The notes beneath the pieces were generated by a model that saw only the letters and a list, made by a program, of their open reading frames with translations, was not told where the DNA came from and ran no database searches. The position numbers and the translations under genes are program-made. From Vibrio stylophorae (GTDB lineage: Bacteria; Pseudomonadota; Gammaproteobacteria; Enterobacterales; Vibrionaceae), in the NCBI RefSeq assembly GCF_921293875.1, contig NZ_CAKLDI010000001.1:1923915-1987914 (forward strand): a stretch of 64,000 bases of DNA. The letters are read 5' to 3'. Positions 1 through 8,274 of this stretch are shown here, piece after piece (position 1 is the stretch's first letter; the number at the start of each line of letters is the position of its first letter).

Positions 1-1
1 T

Positions 2-562
2 GCCCATGGCGCATTGAAAACCCTGGCAGCTGCGATGATGAAGATCGCCAATGACGTGCGCTGGCTCGCCTCTGGCCCACGCTCTGGTTTGGGTGAACTA
101 TCCATTCCAGAAAACGAGCCAGGCAGCTCCATCATGCCGGGCAAAGTCAACCCAACCCAATGTGAAGCGGTGACCATGCTATGCGCGCAAGTGATGGGCA
201 ATGATGTGGCCATTAACGTTGGCGGCCTTTCTGGAAACTTTGAGCTCAATGTGTATAAACCATTGATGATTCATAACTTCCTACAAAGTGTTCGCTTGCT
301 CGCTGATGGTGCAGACAGCTTTAACGTCAACTGCGCAGTGGGCATTACCGTCAACGAAACGCAAGTGGAAGCATTGGTTCAACGCTCTTTGATGCTGGTG
401 ACTGCGCTAAACCCACATATTGGCTACGATAACGCCGCGAAAATTGCGAAAAAAGCGCATAAAGAGGGTACCACCCTCAAAGAATCAGCGCTGGCGCTGG
501 GACTGCTCACTGAAGATCAGTTTGATGCATGGGTTCGCCCAGAGAAGATGACCGGTCTTTAA
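2..562 (+). CDS. fumC: Class II fumarate hydratase, C-terminal part (cut by window edge)
   Basis: Fumarase C interconverts fumarate and L-malate in the cytoplasmic TCA cycle. Only about the last 186 residues are present; the frame is already open at base 2, so the true start lies left of the window. The fumarase/aspartase signature [13 protein letters not shown] is intact, as is the following region [10 protein letters not shown]. The C-terminus closely resembles E. coli FumC ([18 protein letters not shown], then a WVRPEKM ending). Iron-sulfur class I fumarases are unrelated, so the class is clear. An intrinsic terminator follows directly, so this gene ends its transcription unit. Confidence 0.97.
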   Translation, partial: AHGALKTLAAAMMKIANDVRWLASGPRSGLGELSIPENEPGSSIMPGKVNPTQCEAVTMLCAQVMGNDVAINVGGLSGNFELNVYKPLMIHNFLQSVRLLADGADSFNVNCAVGITVNETQVEALVQRSLMLVTALNPHIGYDNAAKIAKKAHKEGTTLKESALALGLLTEDQFDAWVRPEKMTGL

Positions 563-582
563 GATCTGCTCATTTGCTTGAT

Positions 583-611
583 AAAAAAACCGCGCTTGTC
601 GCGGTTTTTTT
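583..611 (+). terminator. Intrinsic terminator of fumC
   Basis: An A-tract, a CCGCG/CGCGG stem with a short CTTGT loop and a run of seven T lie about 20 bases after the fumC stop codon. Confidence 0.9.
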
Positions 612-727
612 ATCGCTAAAGGCGAATTAACTATTACTAAAAACAATAATTAATATGAAATCATTCGATTTGAGTCATATATTGTTTGTTTGTAATCTGA
701 GGTCACTGAATTCAAAAGAGAATGAAT

Positions 728-1924
728 ATGTCCTTGCTCTCTATATTTCGCCATTTTTTTACCCTCGGTTGGGTCAGTTTTGGCGGACCTGCCGCGCATA
801 TTGGTTATTTCAAAACCACTTTTGTTGATCGCCTGAAATGGCTAAGCAATGAGGAATACGCGCAGCTAGTTGCCCTAAGTCAAATGCTGCCAGGACCCGG
901 TTCAAGTCAGGTGGGATTTGCCTTGGGCTATCGCCAAGGTGGACTTGGCGGTGCGATCACCGCGTTTATCGCCTTTACACTACCTTCCGTCATCTTAATG
1001 CTGATTGCAGCCAGCGTCAGCGCGCAGTTTGTAGAGCAAGCATGGCTCCAAGGCATCATCGCTGGCTTAAAGCTACTTGCCGTGGTGGTGGTAGCGGATG
1101 CCATTTGGGGCATGGCCAAACAGTTTTGCCAACGCGCAATCACCATCGTGATTGCCCTTTTGAGCACCATCATCATGCTGGTGATGAGCGGCCTACTCAG
1201 CCAGTTATTGGTACTGGCGCTTGGCGCGATTCTCGGCTTGTTGTTTTTGCAACAAAGCAATCTAATGCAAAAAACGCAAACGCATTTCAACGCGCCCACC
1301 GCCAAAGCGCGCAAACGCCAAGTGATCAGTTGGCCACCTTTAGTGCTCTTTGCGCTGCTGATTCTCGGCCTGCCCATGGCTTTTGCGTATTGGCCGCAGC
1401 TCAATACATTAGCCATTAGTCAGCATTTTTACCAAGCCGGTAGCTTGGTATTTGGCGGCGGTCATGTGGTGCTACCGCTGCTAGAGCAAAGTGTGGGCGC
1501 AACACTTGGCCAAGATACCTTTTTAACTGGTTATGCCCTAGCGCAGGCCGTTCCCGGCCCGATGTTTACCTTGGCGACTTACTTAGGGTATTTCTTGATG
1601 CCAAGCGCCCCCATTCTTGGTGCACTACTGGCGACCTTGATGGTCTTTTTACCGGGCTTCTTACTCGTACTTACGGTGATTAATCAATGGCAAAACCTTG
1701 CTGCAAAACCTGCACTTCGTGGCGTGTTGATGGGTATTAATGCGGCTGTGGTGGGTTTACTGGCCAGCGCGTTTTACCAGCCCATTGCCACAAGCGCGAT
1801 TCATCATTGGTCAGATGCGATCTTTGCGCTGCTGGGATTTGTCCTGCTGTATCGCTTTCGCCCCCCCATTGGTCTAATGGTGGCAGGCTTTGCTCTACTG
1901 GGTTTTCTTTGTAGCGGGCTCTAA
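728..1924 (+). CDS. chrA: CHR-family (chromate ion) transporter, two-domain form
   Basis: Inner-membrane protein of about 398 residues with roughly ten to twelve hydrophobic segments, the usual size of the long-chain CHR family, which has two homologous halves. The N-terminal half carries the family motifs FGGPAAHIGYF (near residue 20) and QMLPGPGSSQVGF (near 57). The second half repeats them as FGGGHVVLPLL and AQAVPGPMFTLATYLGY. Characterised members export chromate, but many housekeeping members have untested substrates, and no chrB or other resistance gene is nearby. Two in-frame ATGs lie at 722 and 728; the purine-rich AAGAGA just upstream is better spaced for 728. It stands alone between terminators. 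Confidence 0.85.
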   Translation: MSLLSIFRHFFTLGWVSFGGPAAHIGYFKTTFVDRLKWLSNEEYAQLVALSQMLPGPGSSQVGFALGYRQGGLGGAITAFIAFTLPSVILMLIAASVSAQFVEQAWLQGIIAGLKLLAVVVVADAIWGMAKQFCQRAITIVIALLSTIIMLVMSGLLSQLLVLALGAILGLLFLQQSNLMQKTQTHFNAPTAKARKRQVISWPPLVLFALLILGLPMAFAYWPQLNTLAISQHFYQAGSLVFGGGHVVLPLLEQSVGATLGQDTFLTGYALAQAVPGPMFTLATYLGYFLMPSAPILGALLATLMVFLPGFLLVLTVINQWQNLAAKPALRGVLMGINAAVVGLLASAFYQPIATSAIHHWSDAIFALLGFVLLYRFRPPIGLMVAGFALLGFLCSGL

Positions 1925-1935
1925 TTCCAAACACA

Positions 1936-1962
1936 AAAAAAGGCGCTCATCGCGCCTTTCTT
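1936..1962. terminator. Bidirectional terminator between convergent genes
   Basis: An AGGCGC/GCGCCT stem with a short loop is flanked by A-rich and T-rich sides, 10-40 bases after the transporter stop and before the stop of the convergent lipoprotein gene. It can serve both strands, though the T-run on the plus side is short. Confidence 0.75.
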
Positions 1963-2010
1963 ATACTTCGCAGAATCAGTGATAGCCATTGATTGGCTAA
2001 CACCTTCTCT

Positions 2011-3621
2011 TTACTTGCTTCTTTTACTTAATTCGGTTTCAGCGATTCGAGTTTCCGAAATGTCAGCATTGAGCGCTGTCGTCACCGCTTTGCTATCGCC
2101 GCCAAACATATTGTCGCCCCAAGTTACCACGCTGCCATCGGTTTTCAGCGCCGCAAAAGCATGATCGGTTGCATAAATGCGCATCACTTGATGCAGCTGA
2201 CCAGCCACTGAGCGGCTGTCACCGCCAAACTCACGATGACCCCAGCTCACGACATCACCATTATTTTTTAGCGCAGCAAAGGCAAAACCATTGCCATAAA
2301 TCTCGCTCACACCATTGAGCTGAGTTTGCACACTTTGGCTATCGCCACCAAAGTTTGCATCGCCCCACGTAAGGACTTGCCCCTGCTTTGAAATCGCAGC
2401 AAAAGCTTCTTGATTGGCATAAATTTGCGCGTAAGCTTGGCTTGGAATTTTCCAATCGCCACCAATATCGCCCCAGCTAAGCAATTCGCCCTTTGGTGAA
2501 ACTGCAGCAAAAGCATAGTTGCTGGCCACCACATGTTGAACCGCTTGGCTAAATGGGTTGATACCACCGTAGCGACTGTAGCCCCAAGAGGTCATTCGCC
2601 CTTGCTTGTTCAGCGCGGTAAAAGCCACTTGGTTTGGATAGATGGTCACGATATCCCGTAATTTTGCTTGCACAGCACTGCTGTCGCCGCCATCACTCGC
2701 AAAGCCCCAAGTCACCACGGAGCCATCTTTTTTCAGCGCCGCAAAGGCATAGTCCGTGGTGTAGATATGCGCGACATTGCGAAGTTTGGACAAGGTTTTA
2801 TCACCGCCATTTTCTGCATCGCCCCAAACCACCACAGAGCCATCTTTTCTAAGCGCGGCAAATGCAGTTTCATTGGCAACAATTGAGGTAACACCCACCA
2901 ATTGCGATGCGACATCGCTGCTGTCACCGCCTCGCTCCTCATTACCCCAAGTCACCACAGTACCGTCATCTTTGAGCGCAGCAAAGGCGCTATTGGTCGC
3001 CGTAATGGTCTGTATATGGGTTAGCTTGGCTTGCACCTGACTAGCATCACCACCAGCGACTGCGCGTCCCCACGCCACCACGGTGCCATCTTTTTTCAGT
3101 GCAGCGAAAGCATGCTTGCTATGAAAAATGCTTTGAACATGAGATAGCTGCGCAGCGACTTTACTGCTGTCTCCACCATCTTCAGGCAACCCCCAAGTCA
3201 CCACAGAGCCATTGGATTTAATCGCAGCAAAAGCATAGGGGTTGGCATCGATGGTCATCACCACATCAGGCTGATATAGCAATTGCTCGGGTTGACCAAG
3301 CGCATCGCCAAAATAGGCTTGCGGTGTTGCGGTCACACGAATCGCTGCGCCGTAGTCGGCCAAGGTTAGTCGATATTCCTTGCCTTTAAATTGCACATCC
3401 TGTGGGTCATCAAATTGGCCATTATCATTGCTATCGATTTGCCACAATAACTGTGTTTGTGCGCTGCTACAGCTATCGCAGTCCACCACGGCTTTGAGTG
3501 TTTGTCCGACCGCATAAGGCCCCTGCACTGAGAGTGCAGTGATTTGCGGATCACCTAGTGGCCCTGAGGCACAGCCAGATAATGAAAATAACGATACAAA
3601 ACAAAGACTTTTTTTGAGCAT
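2011..3621 (-). CDS. Lipoprotein with ten RCC1-like repeats
   Basis: About 536 residues. The protein starts with a lipoprotein signal (MLKKSLCFVSLFSLSGCASG); the lipobox LSGC predicts lipidation, and with Ala-Ser after the Cys probably outer-membrane sorting. A short domain rich in Cys and Asp (about residues 25-125; CDSCSS, DSNDNGQFDD) comes first. Ten copies of a roughly 40-residue repeat follow, each with a core like AFAALKKDGSVVTWG followed by GGD. This resembles RCC1 beta-propeller blades, although classic RCC1 propellers have seven. An earlier in-frame GTG at 3642 exists, but the ATG at 3621 puts the signal peptide at the terminus; neither has a strong Shine-Dalgarno. No function can be assigned: such repeats usually mediate protein or surface contacts. 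Confidence 0.8.
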   Translation of the reverse strand: MLKKSLCFVSLFSLSGCASGPLGDPQITALSVQGPYAVGQTLKAVVDCDSCSSAQTQLLWQIDSNDNGQFDDPQDVQFKGKEYRLTLADYGAAIRVTATPQAYFGDALGQPEQLLYQPDVVMTIDANPYAFAAIKSNGSVVTWGLPEDGGDSSKVAAQLSHVQSIFHSKHAFAALKKDGTVVAWGRAVAGGDASQVQAKLTHIQTITATNSAFAALKDDGTVVTWGNEERGGDSSDVASQLVGVTSIVANETAFAALRKDGSVVVWGDAENGGDKTLSKLRNVAHIYTTDYAFAALKKDGSVVTWGFASDGGDSSAVQAKLRDIVTIYPNQVAFTALNKQGRMTSWGYSRYGGINPFSQAVQHVVASNYAFAAVSPKGELLSWGDIGGDWKIPSQAYAQIYANQEAFAAISKQGQVLTWGDANFGGDSQSVQTQLNGVSEIYGNGFAFAALKNNGDVVSWGHREFGGDSRSVAGQLHQVMRIYATDHAFAALKTDGSVVTWGDNMFGGDSKAVTTALNADISETRIAETELSKRSK

Positions 3622-3765
3622 GGTGGAACTTTTTGACGACACTATTTGGCCGCGTAGATTACCTGATTGCGCAAAGAAAACCCATTAAAAAAGAGCTAAC
3701 TGTCTGTGAAATCACACCTTTTGCACAAAAAACAAGCATTCTTTCTCAGCCATTTCAGCGTCAGG

Positions 3766-3954
3766 TTAAGGTTGTGACGCCCAATACCAATTGGCTTGAT
3801 TTTGCCACGCCTTTTCCACACCACCCGCATCATAGATTTCAGCCAAGGATAAGATTTTTGGCACCATCACGGGCGGCTGCGCAGGTGCAATATTTCGGCC
3901 ATATCCGACAAAAATAAACAGCGCCAGCAGCATCATCAACCAAGGTTTACGCAT
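3766..3954 (-). CDS. Small membrane-anchored or secreted protein, unknown
   Basis: A 62-residue reading frame. It begins with a basic-hydrophobic segment (MRKPWLMMLLALFIFVGYG) that could be a signal peptide or membrane anchor, followed by a Pro/Ala-rich stretch and a Trp-rich tail (AWQNQANWYWASQP). A good AAGGA ribosome-binding site sits 9-10 bases before the ATG, which is the main reason to believe it. It lies upstream of the repeat lipoprotein on the same strand, about 145 bases away, and might be co-transcribed. The family is not recognised. Confidence 0.55.
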   Translation of the reverse strand: MRKPWLMMLLALFIFVGYGRNIAPAQPPVMVPKILSLAEIYDAGGVEKAWQNQANWYWASQP

Positions 3955-4144
3955 GATTTCATTTCCTTTTGAAATATTGCAGCCAGCTTAATCACTCTAA
4001 AATCAATAATGTCAGGCTTGTTTCAAAAATCAGTTAAAGCTGCGCACACAAGGGGACGGATCTGTTCTAGCGCGCCTCTCAGTTACAATCCTGCGCCATA
4101 TCTTAAAGAGCATCGAAAGCTGCTCGCCTGAAGTAAGAATTCTC

Positions 4145-5404
4145 ATGACTCAAATTCAAGGATGCTGCGTTGCCACCAGCGATGCAGAACTGCAAAATCA
4201 GCTAAAGAAACTCTCGCAGGATCACCGCCCAGCAGAAAAACTACCGCGCAGTCCCTATCTCTCTGTGCGTCATATCGACAAACGCTGGCAACAGTTGAAT
4301 CAAGCAGATAGCCAAGCTGAGCTGCTCGACGCACACACCCAAAGTCAGCAAGATTGCTATCACAAGAACATTGAAAATTTCATTGGCACGGTCAAATTAC
4401 CCGTGGGCATCGCAGGGCCACTGCGCGTCAATGGCGCATATGCGCAAGGCGATTACACCATTCCGCTAGCCACCACGGAGGCCGCGTTAGTCGCCTCCTA
4501 CCATCGCGGCGCACAGCTGATTACCGCAGCAGGCGGCGCCAGTGCGCTACTACTTCGAGAAAGTGTCACCCGCACGCCAGGACTGATCTTTTCTGGCATT
4601 GCGCAAGCGGGCGCCTTTGTCGCATGGGCTAGCCAACAGATTGAGATTTTTCGCCAAGTGGCAGAGTCCACCACCACCCATGGCAAACTCATCAACGCTA
4701 GCCTGCATATTGAGGCGCGTTATGTATTTTTGGTGTTTGAATACCACACTGGCGATGCTTCAGGACAGAACATGGTCACCATCGCCACACAAGCGATTTT
4801 GGACTATGTGATGGCGCACACTCCTGTGCAGCCCGAATACGCCTTTTTAGATGCCAATCTCTCCGGCGATAAAAAAGCGACCCATCAATCACTAACCCAT
4901 GTGCGCGGCAAAAAAGTCAGCGCAGAGATCAACATCCCTGCCCATTTGGTTCAGCAATATTTGCACACCACGCCTGAAGCAATGCACCAATTTGAACGCA
5001 TTAGCACCGTCGGGGGCACCCTCAGCGGTAGCATGGGGATTCATGCCCATTACGCCAATGCGCTGGCGGCGCTTTACATTGCTTGCGGCCAAGACGCGGC
5101 ATGTGTGGCGGAATCTGCCAGTGGCATCACCCGCCTTGAAGTCACCTCAAAGGGCAATCTTTATGCCTCTGCCACTTTGCCCAATTTAATGGTTGGAACC
5201 GTTGGTGGCGGTACGGGATTACCCAGTCAAAAAGCTTGCCTCAAGCTGCTGGGTCTTTATGGCGCAGGGCATGCTCGAGCGTTGGCCGAGGTGGCCGCTA
5301 GTTTGTGCCTAGCCGGAGAGCTTTCCATTATTGGCGCGTTTTGCGCAGGACATTTTTCCCGCGCCCACCATAAACTGGCGCGCCCGCTCAAAGCCGACAT
5401 CTAA
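4145..5404 (+). CDS. mvaA: Hydroxymethylglutaryl-CoA reductase
   Basis: A 419-residue enzyme that reduces (S)-HMG-CoA to mevalonate with two NAD(P)H. Visible motifs in order: ENFIG and PVGIAGP (about 77-92), catalytic Glu112 in ATTEAALVAS, the dinucleotide-binding motif DASGQNM (204-210), Lys243 within GDKK, Asp317 in GQDAA, the glycine-rich GTVGGGTGLP (351-360) and the late catalytic His403 in AGH. The ENxIG/PVGxAGP pattern resembles class I enzymes (eukaryotic/archaeal type). No other mevalonate-pathway gene is in the window; gammaproteobacteria normally make isoprenoids by the MEP route, so the physiological role here is unclear. Transfer from archaea has been discussed for Vibrio HMG-CoA reductases. 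The gene appears monocistronic. Confidence 0.93.
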   Translation: MTQIQGCCVATSDAELQNQLKKLSQDHRPAEKLPRSPYLSVRHIDKRWQQLNQADSQAELLDAHTQSQQDCYHKNIENFIGTVKLPVGIAGPLRVNGAYAQGDYTIPLATTEAALVASYHRGAQLITAAGGASALLLRESVTRTPGLIFSGIAQAGAFVAWASQQIEIFRQVAESTTTHGKLINASLHIEARYVFLVFEYHTGDASGQNMVTIATQAILDYVMAHTPVQPEYAFLDANLSGDKKATHQSLTHVRGKKVSAEINIPAHLVQQYLHTTPEAMHQFERISTVGGTLSGSMGIHAHYANALAALYIACGQDAACVAESASGITRLEVTSKGNLYASATLPNLMVGTVGGGTGLPSQKACLKLLGLYGAGHARALAEVAASLCLAGELSIIGAFCAGHFSRAHHKLARPLKADI

Positions 5405-5844
5405 GTTCAAAATTTGAGTGGAATATTTGAAGCTGAATATTTGAATGAAAGCCAAGATGCATACGCTGTTGCAATCGATGCTAGACACTGAAAATCATCA
5501 GCATTTTATTTCAATATTTAAATTAAATACCAATCGCTTTAGATGAATTCACTAATAGTGATAAAACAATAAGTTAAGAACACCATATATGGGTGTAGAA
5601 CAGAATCATACAAGTTCAATTAAAATCCGGCAAAGTTATGTAAAATTAAGGTTAAAATTCACGATTGTGTTGGTTTCATGCCATTAATCTTGAATGGAAC
5701 GTCAGGTTATTCACCGGATTTGAACCCAGTTACGAACTTAACAATGCATTCATTGCACCTTTTGTTGATTGATTCAGACTTGTTGAATCAACGCGACTCG
5801 CACCGTGTTGGTCTTGGAACTGATCAAACAAAAGGACAAATGGA
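5405..5844. other. Intergenic region upstream of chitinase, with a leader hairpin
   Basis: This 440-base AT-rich stretch has no convincing gene. Close to the chitinase start lies an 8-bp inverted repeat (TTGATTCA at 5769-5776 pairing with TGAATCAA at 5784-5791, 7-base loop), about 55 bases before the ATG. It could be an mRNA hairpin or an operator. No intrinsic terminator was seen after the HMG-CoA reductase gene. A ribosome-binding site AAAGGA lies about 9 bases before the chitinase ATG. Confidence 0.5.
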
Positions 5845-8190
5845 ATGAGCAAACCAAGCTTTAGCCGTTCACTACTGAGCATGGCCATCGGTGGCCTAAT
5901 GGTAGCCGGCAGTATGAGCGGCGTTGCTAACGCTGCACCCACCCATGACAAGCAAGTGATTGGCTATATCACCCAATGGGAAGCCTGGAAAGGCACCTCT
6001 CATGGTTTCAGCGCGAAAGGTGAAGCGACGCACCTGAACGTAGACATGGACAAATACACCATCTTGAACTTCTCCTTCTTCGGCGTTGCCCATGATGGTT
6101 CATTACACAGTGGCGATCTGCGCAACAAGCAGATCTATAAGCCTGAAGTTCAACAAGAGCCAGGCCCACTCCTTCACCCTGATGTGTATTCCAGCTGGGA
6201 CTTCCACATTCTTTGGGGTGAACTAGAGTACATCCACCAGTACCCAACCAATGAACCTTATGACGCAGAAAATCTTGCCAAAGTTCAAGCGCAAGGCTTT
6301 GTGCCACACGGCAGTGGTTGGCTTCATGAGCCTACAGGTGTAACGGGTCAATACCCACTGCCACTGAAAAAAGCAGGTGGTGCACCAGGTCTGATTGAAT
6401 TGGCCGATCAAAAAGGCGTAAAAGTCATGGCGTCTATCGGTGGTTGGAGTATGTCCAAGCACTTTGCAGAAACAGCGAAAGATCCTGTCAAAATGGAAAA
6501 CTTCCTTAAGGGTGTTGACCAATTGATGGCGCTTGGTTTCCACGGTATCGATATTGACTGGGAATACCCAGGCGCAGGCGGTATGAACTTCCAAGGCTCA
6601 CCAGATGACTACGCAGCCTTTGCATTTATGCTTGAGAAAATTCGTGAGCGCATCGGTCCAAATAAAATGCTAACCGCATGTTTTGCCGCAGCGCCGAGCA
6701 AACTTGAAGGTATGGATTGGGTTCGTCTAAACAACTCACTCGATTACTTCAACATGATGACCTATGACCTCAATGGTGGTTGGTCAGCCGTTTCTGGTCA
6801 CAACGCACCGCTCTATGACTACCCTGAATCAGAATCACCTGATTGGAACTTGGACGCGCTGAAAAACTACTTGGTGAGCCAAAACGTACCACTAAATAAA
6901 GTGACCTTTGGTGCTGCGTTCTACGGTCGCGGTGTACAAACAACAGAAGCAACCACTTACCTTGGCGCGCCAACTGACAAGCGTACAGTCAACAATGAAG
7001 TCGATGGCCCAATCAACTCAGCGGTTGATTTGGACAACTTCAAACTGTTCGATGGCCAACCAAACTACAACTACATTGTGAAAAACACCGCACAATGGAC
7101 TGAGGATTGGGATGCCAATGCCAAGGTGCCATACAAAACCAAAGGCAAATACTTCCTTAGCTATGACAACGAGCAGTCAATCACTGACAAAGCGCAATAC
7201 GTTGTTGATAACGACCTTGCTGGTTTGATCGTTTGGCAAGTGCACGGTGACATCGAGTGTAAAGGCAGCATGATTCAACACGGCTCGAAGTTGGTTGAGT
7301 GTACAAACCTCAGCTCACCACTTGCCGGTGCCATTGATAAAGTGTTTAGCGCAGCGCCAATTGAGCCAAACGACCCACCAGTGGTTCAGCCTGTTGCAGC
7401 GCAAAATGTCGCATCTGGCACTGACCTAGCATTCAGCGTAACCGCGTCTGATCCTGAAGGTGCAAAACTCACTTATACCGTGAGCAAAGGTACCATTACA
7501 GCGACTGCTACAGGTGCCGATGTGGTTTACACCGCACCAGTGACAGGCAAAGACATTGTTGAAACGCTCGTGGTCACTGTCAGCGATGGTAAGAAGTCAA
7601 CGTCTATCAATGTGACTGTGAATGTCAAAGGCAACGGCATCAACACTGCGCCTGAGCTGACTGTCCCTGCGACTGCAACGGTTATCGGTGGTCAAGCGGT
7701 TGAGCTTGCAATCACGGCAACAGACGCAGACCAAGACAAAGTGACTGTCACTGCTTCACAAGGTGTGCTGAGCACGCTAGTGAATGGCTCAGCAACCCTG
7801 ACCTTCAATGCGCCAAAAGTGACTGAAACCACAGTTGAGAACATCGTGGTTACTGCAACTGATGGTACTGACACTGTGTCTCAAACCATCGCTGTAACCA
7901 TCAATGTTGAAGCCGCAGCCGATGCTTGGAATGCAAACACCATCTACAACACAGGTGATGAAGTCAGCCACAAAGGTGCGAAATACACTGCGAAATGGTG
8001 GACCAAAGGTGAAGAGCCAGGAACATCTGACGTGTGGGCAAAAGCATATGGCCCAGGCGACACAGCATGGGATGCAACCCGCGTGTATAACTCTGGCGAC
8101 ATCGCAGAGCACGGCGGTAAGCAATATAAAGCCAAGTGGTGGACAAAAGGCGAAGAGCCTGGAAAAGCTGCTGTTTGGCAAGCCCTTTAA
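5845..8190 (+). CDS. Secreted GH18 chitinase with two chitin-binding modules
   Basis: A 781-residue extracellular endochitinase. Order of parts: signal peptide (1-30, cleavage after ANA); GH18 catalytic barrel (about 35-500) with SIGGWS at 197-202 and the catalytic signature FHGIDIDWEYPG, where Glu240 is the proton donor; two cadherin- or Ig-like linker domains (about 515-605 and 610-690, both starting with PP- or APEL-type strands); then two tandem CBM5/12 modules (about 693-735 and 738-781) that share the core AKWWTKGEEPG. The enzyme hydrolyses beta-1,4 bonds of chitin, a typical nutrient for marine vibrios. Expression is probably chitin-induced, but no operator is recognisable. A terminator follows immediately. 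Confidence 0.95.
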   Translation: MSKPSFSRSLLSMAIGGLMVAGSMSGVANAAPTHDKQVIGYITQWEAWKGTSHGFSAKGEATHLNVDMDKYTILNFSFFGVAHDGSLHSGDLRNKQIYKPEVQQEPGPLLHPDVYSSWDFHILWGELEYIHQYPTNEPYDAENLAKVQAQGFVPHGSGWLHEPTGVTGQYPLPLKKAGGAPGLIELADQKGVKVMASIGGWSMSKHFAETAKDPVKMENFLKGVDQLMALGFHGIDIDWEYPGAGGMNFQGSPDDYAAFAFMLEKIRERIGPNKMLTACFAAAPSKLEGMDWVRLNNSLDYFNMMTYDLNGGWSAVSGHNAPLYDYPESESPDWNLDALKNYLVSQNVPLNKVTFGAAFYGRGVQTTEATTYLGAPTDKRTVNNEVDGPINSAVDLDNFKLFDGQPNYNYIVKNTAQWTEDWDANAKVPYKTKGKYFLSYDNEQSITDKAQYVVDNDLAGLIVWQVHGDIECKGSMIQHGSKLVECTNLSSPLAGAIDKVFSAAPIEPNDPPVVQPVAAQNVASGTDLAFSVTASDPEGAKLTYTVSKGTITATATGADVVYTAPVTGKDIVETLVVTVSDGKKSTSINVTVNVKGNGINTAPELTVPATATVIGGQAVELAITATDADQDKVTVTASQGVLSTLVNGSATLTFNAPKVTETTVENIVVTATDGTDTVSQTIAVTINVEAAADAWNANTIYNTGDEVSHKGAKYTAKWWTKGEEPGTSDVWAKAYGPGDTAWDATRVYNSGDIAEHGGKQYKAKWWTKGEEPGKAAVWQAL

Positions 8191-8208
8191 TCATTGAGAT
8201 TAAAACCA

Positions 8209-8238
8209 AAAGAGCCTCAATTGAGGCTCTTTTTTTAT
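8209..8238. terminator. Terminator after chitinase
   Basis: A perfect 10-bp inverted repeat AGAGCCTCAA/TTGAGGCTCT is followed by eight T. The A-rich left side may also stop the convergent BCCT gene. Confidence 0.92.
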
Positions 8239-8274
8239 ACCCGCACGATCGTATACGCGCAACACAGATTCCGC

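Noticed and set aside
928-1416. 162-residue minus-strand frame inside the CHR transporter
   Set aside because: Antisense shadow; composition reflects the complementary strand of a membrane protein gene.
722-1924. Chromate-resistance locus
   Set aside because: Only a CHR-family gene is present, without chrB or other resistance genes; the family has uncharacterised housekeeping members, so resistance is not claimed.
3633-3917. 94-residue plus-strand frame
   Set aside because: No ribosome-binding site; antisense to the small signal-peptide protein, which has a better start.
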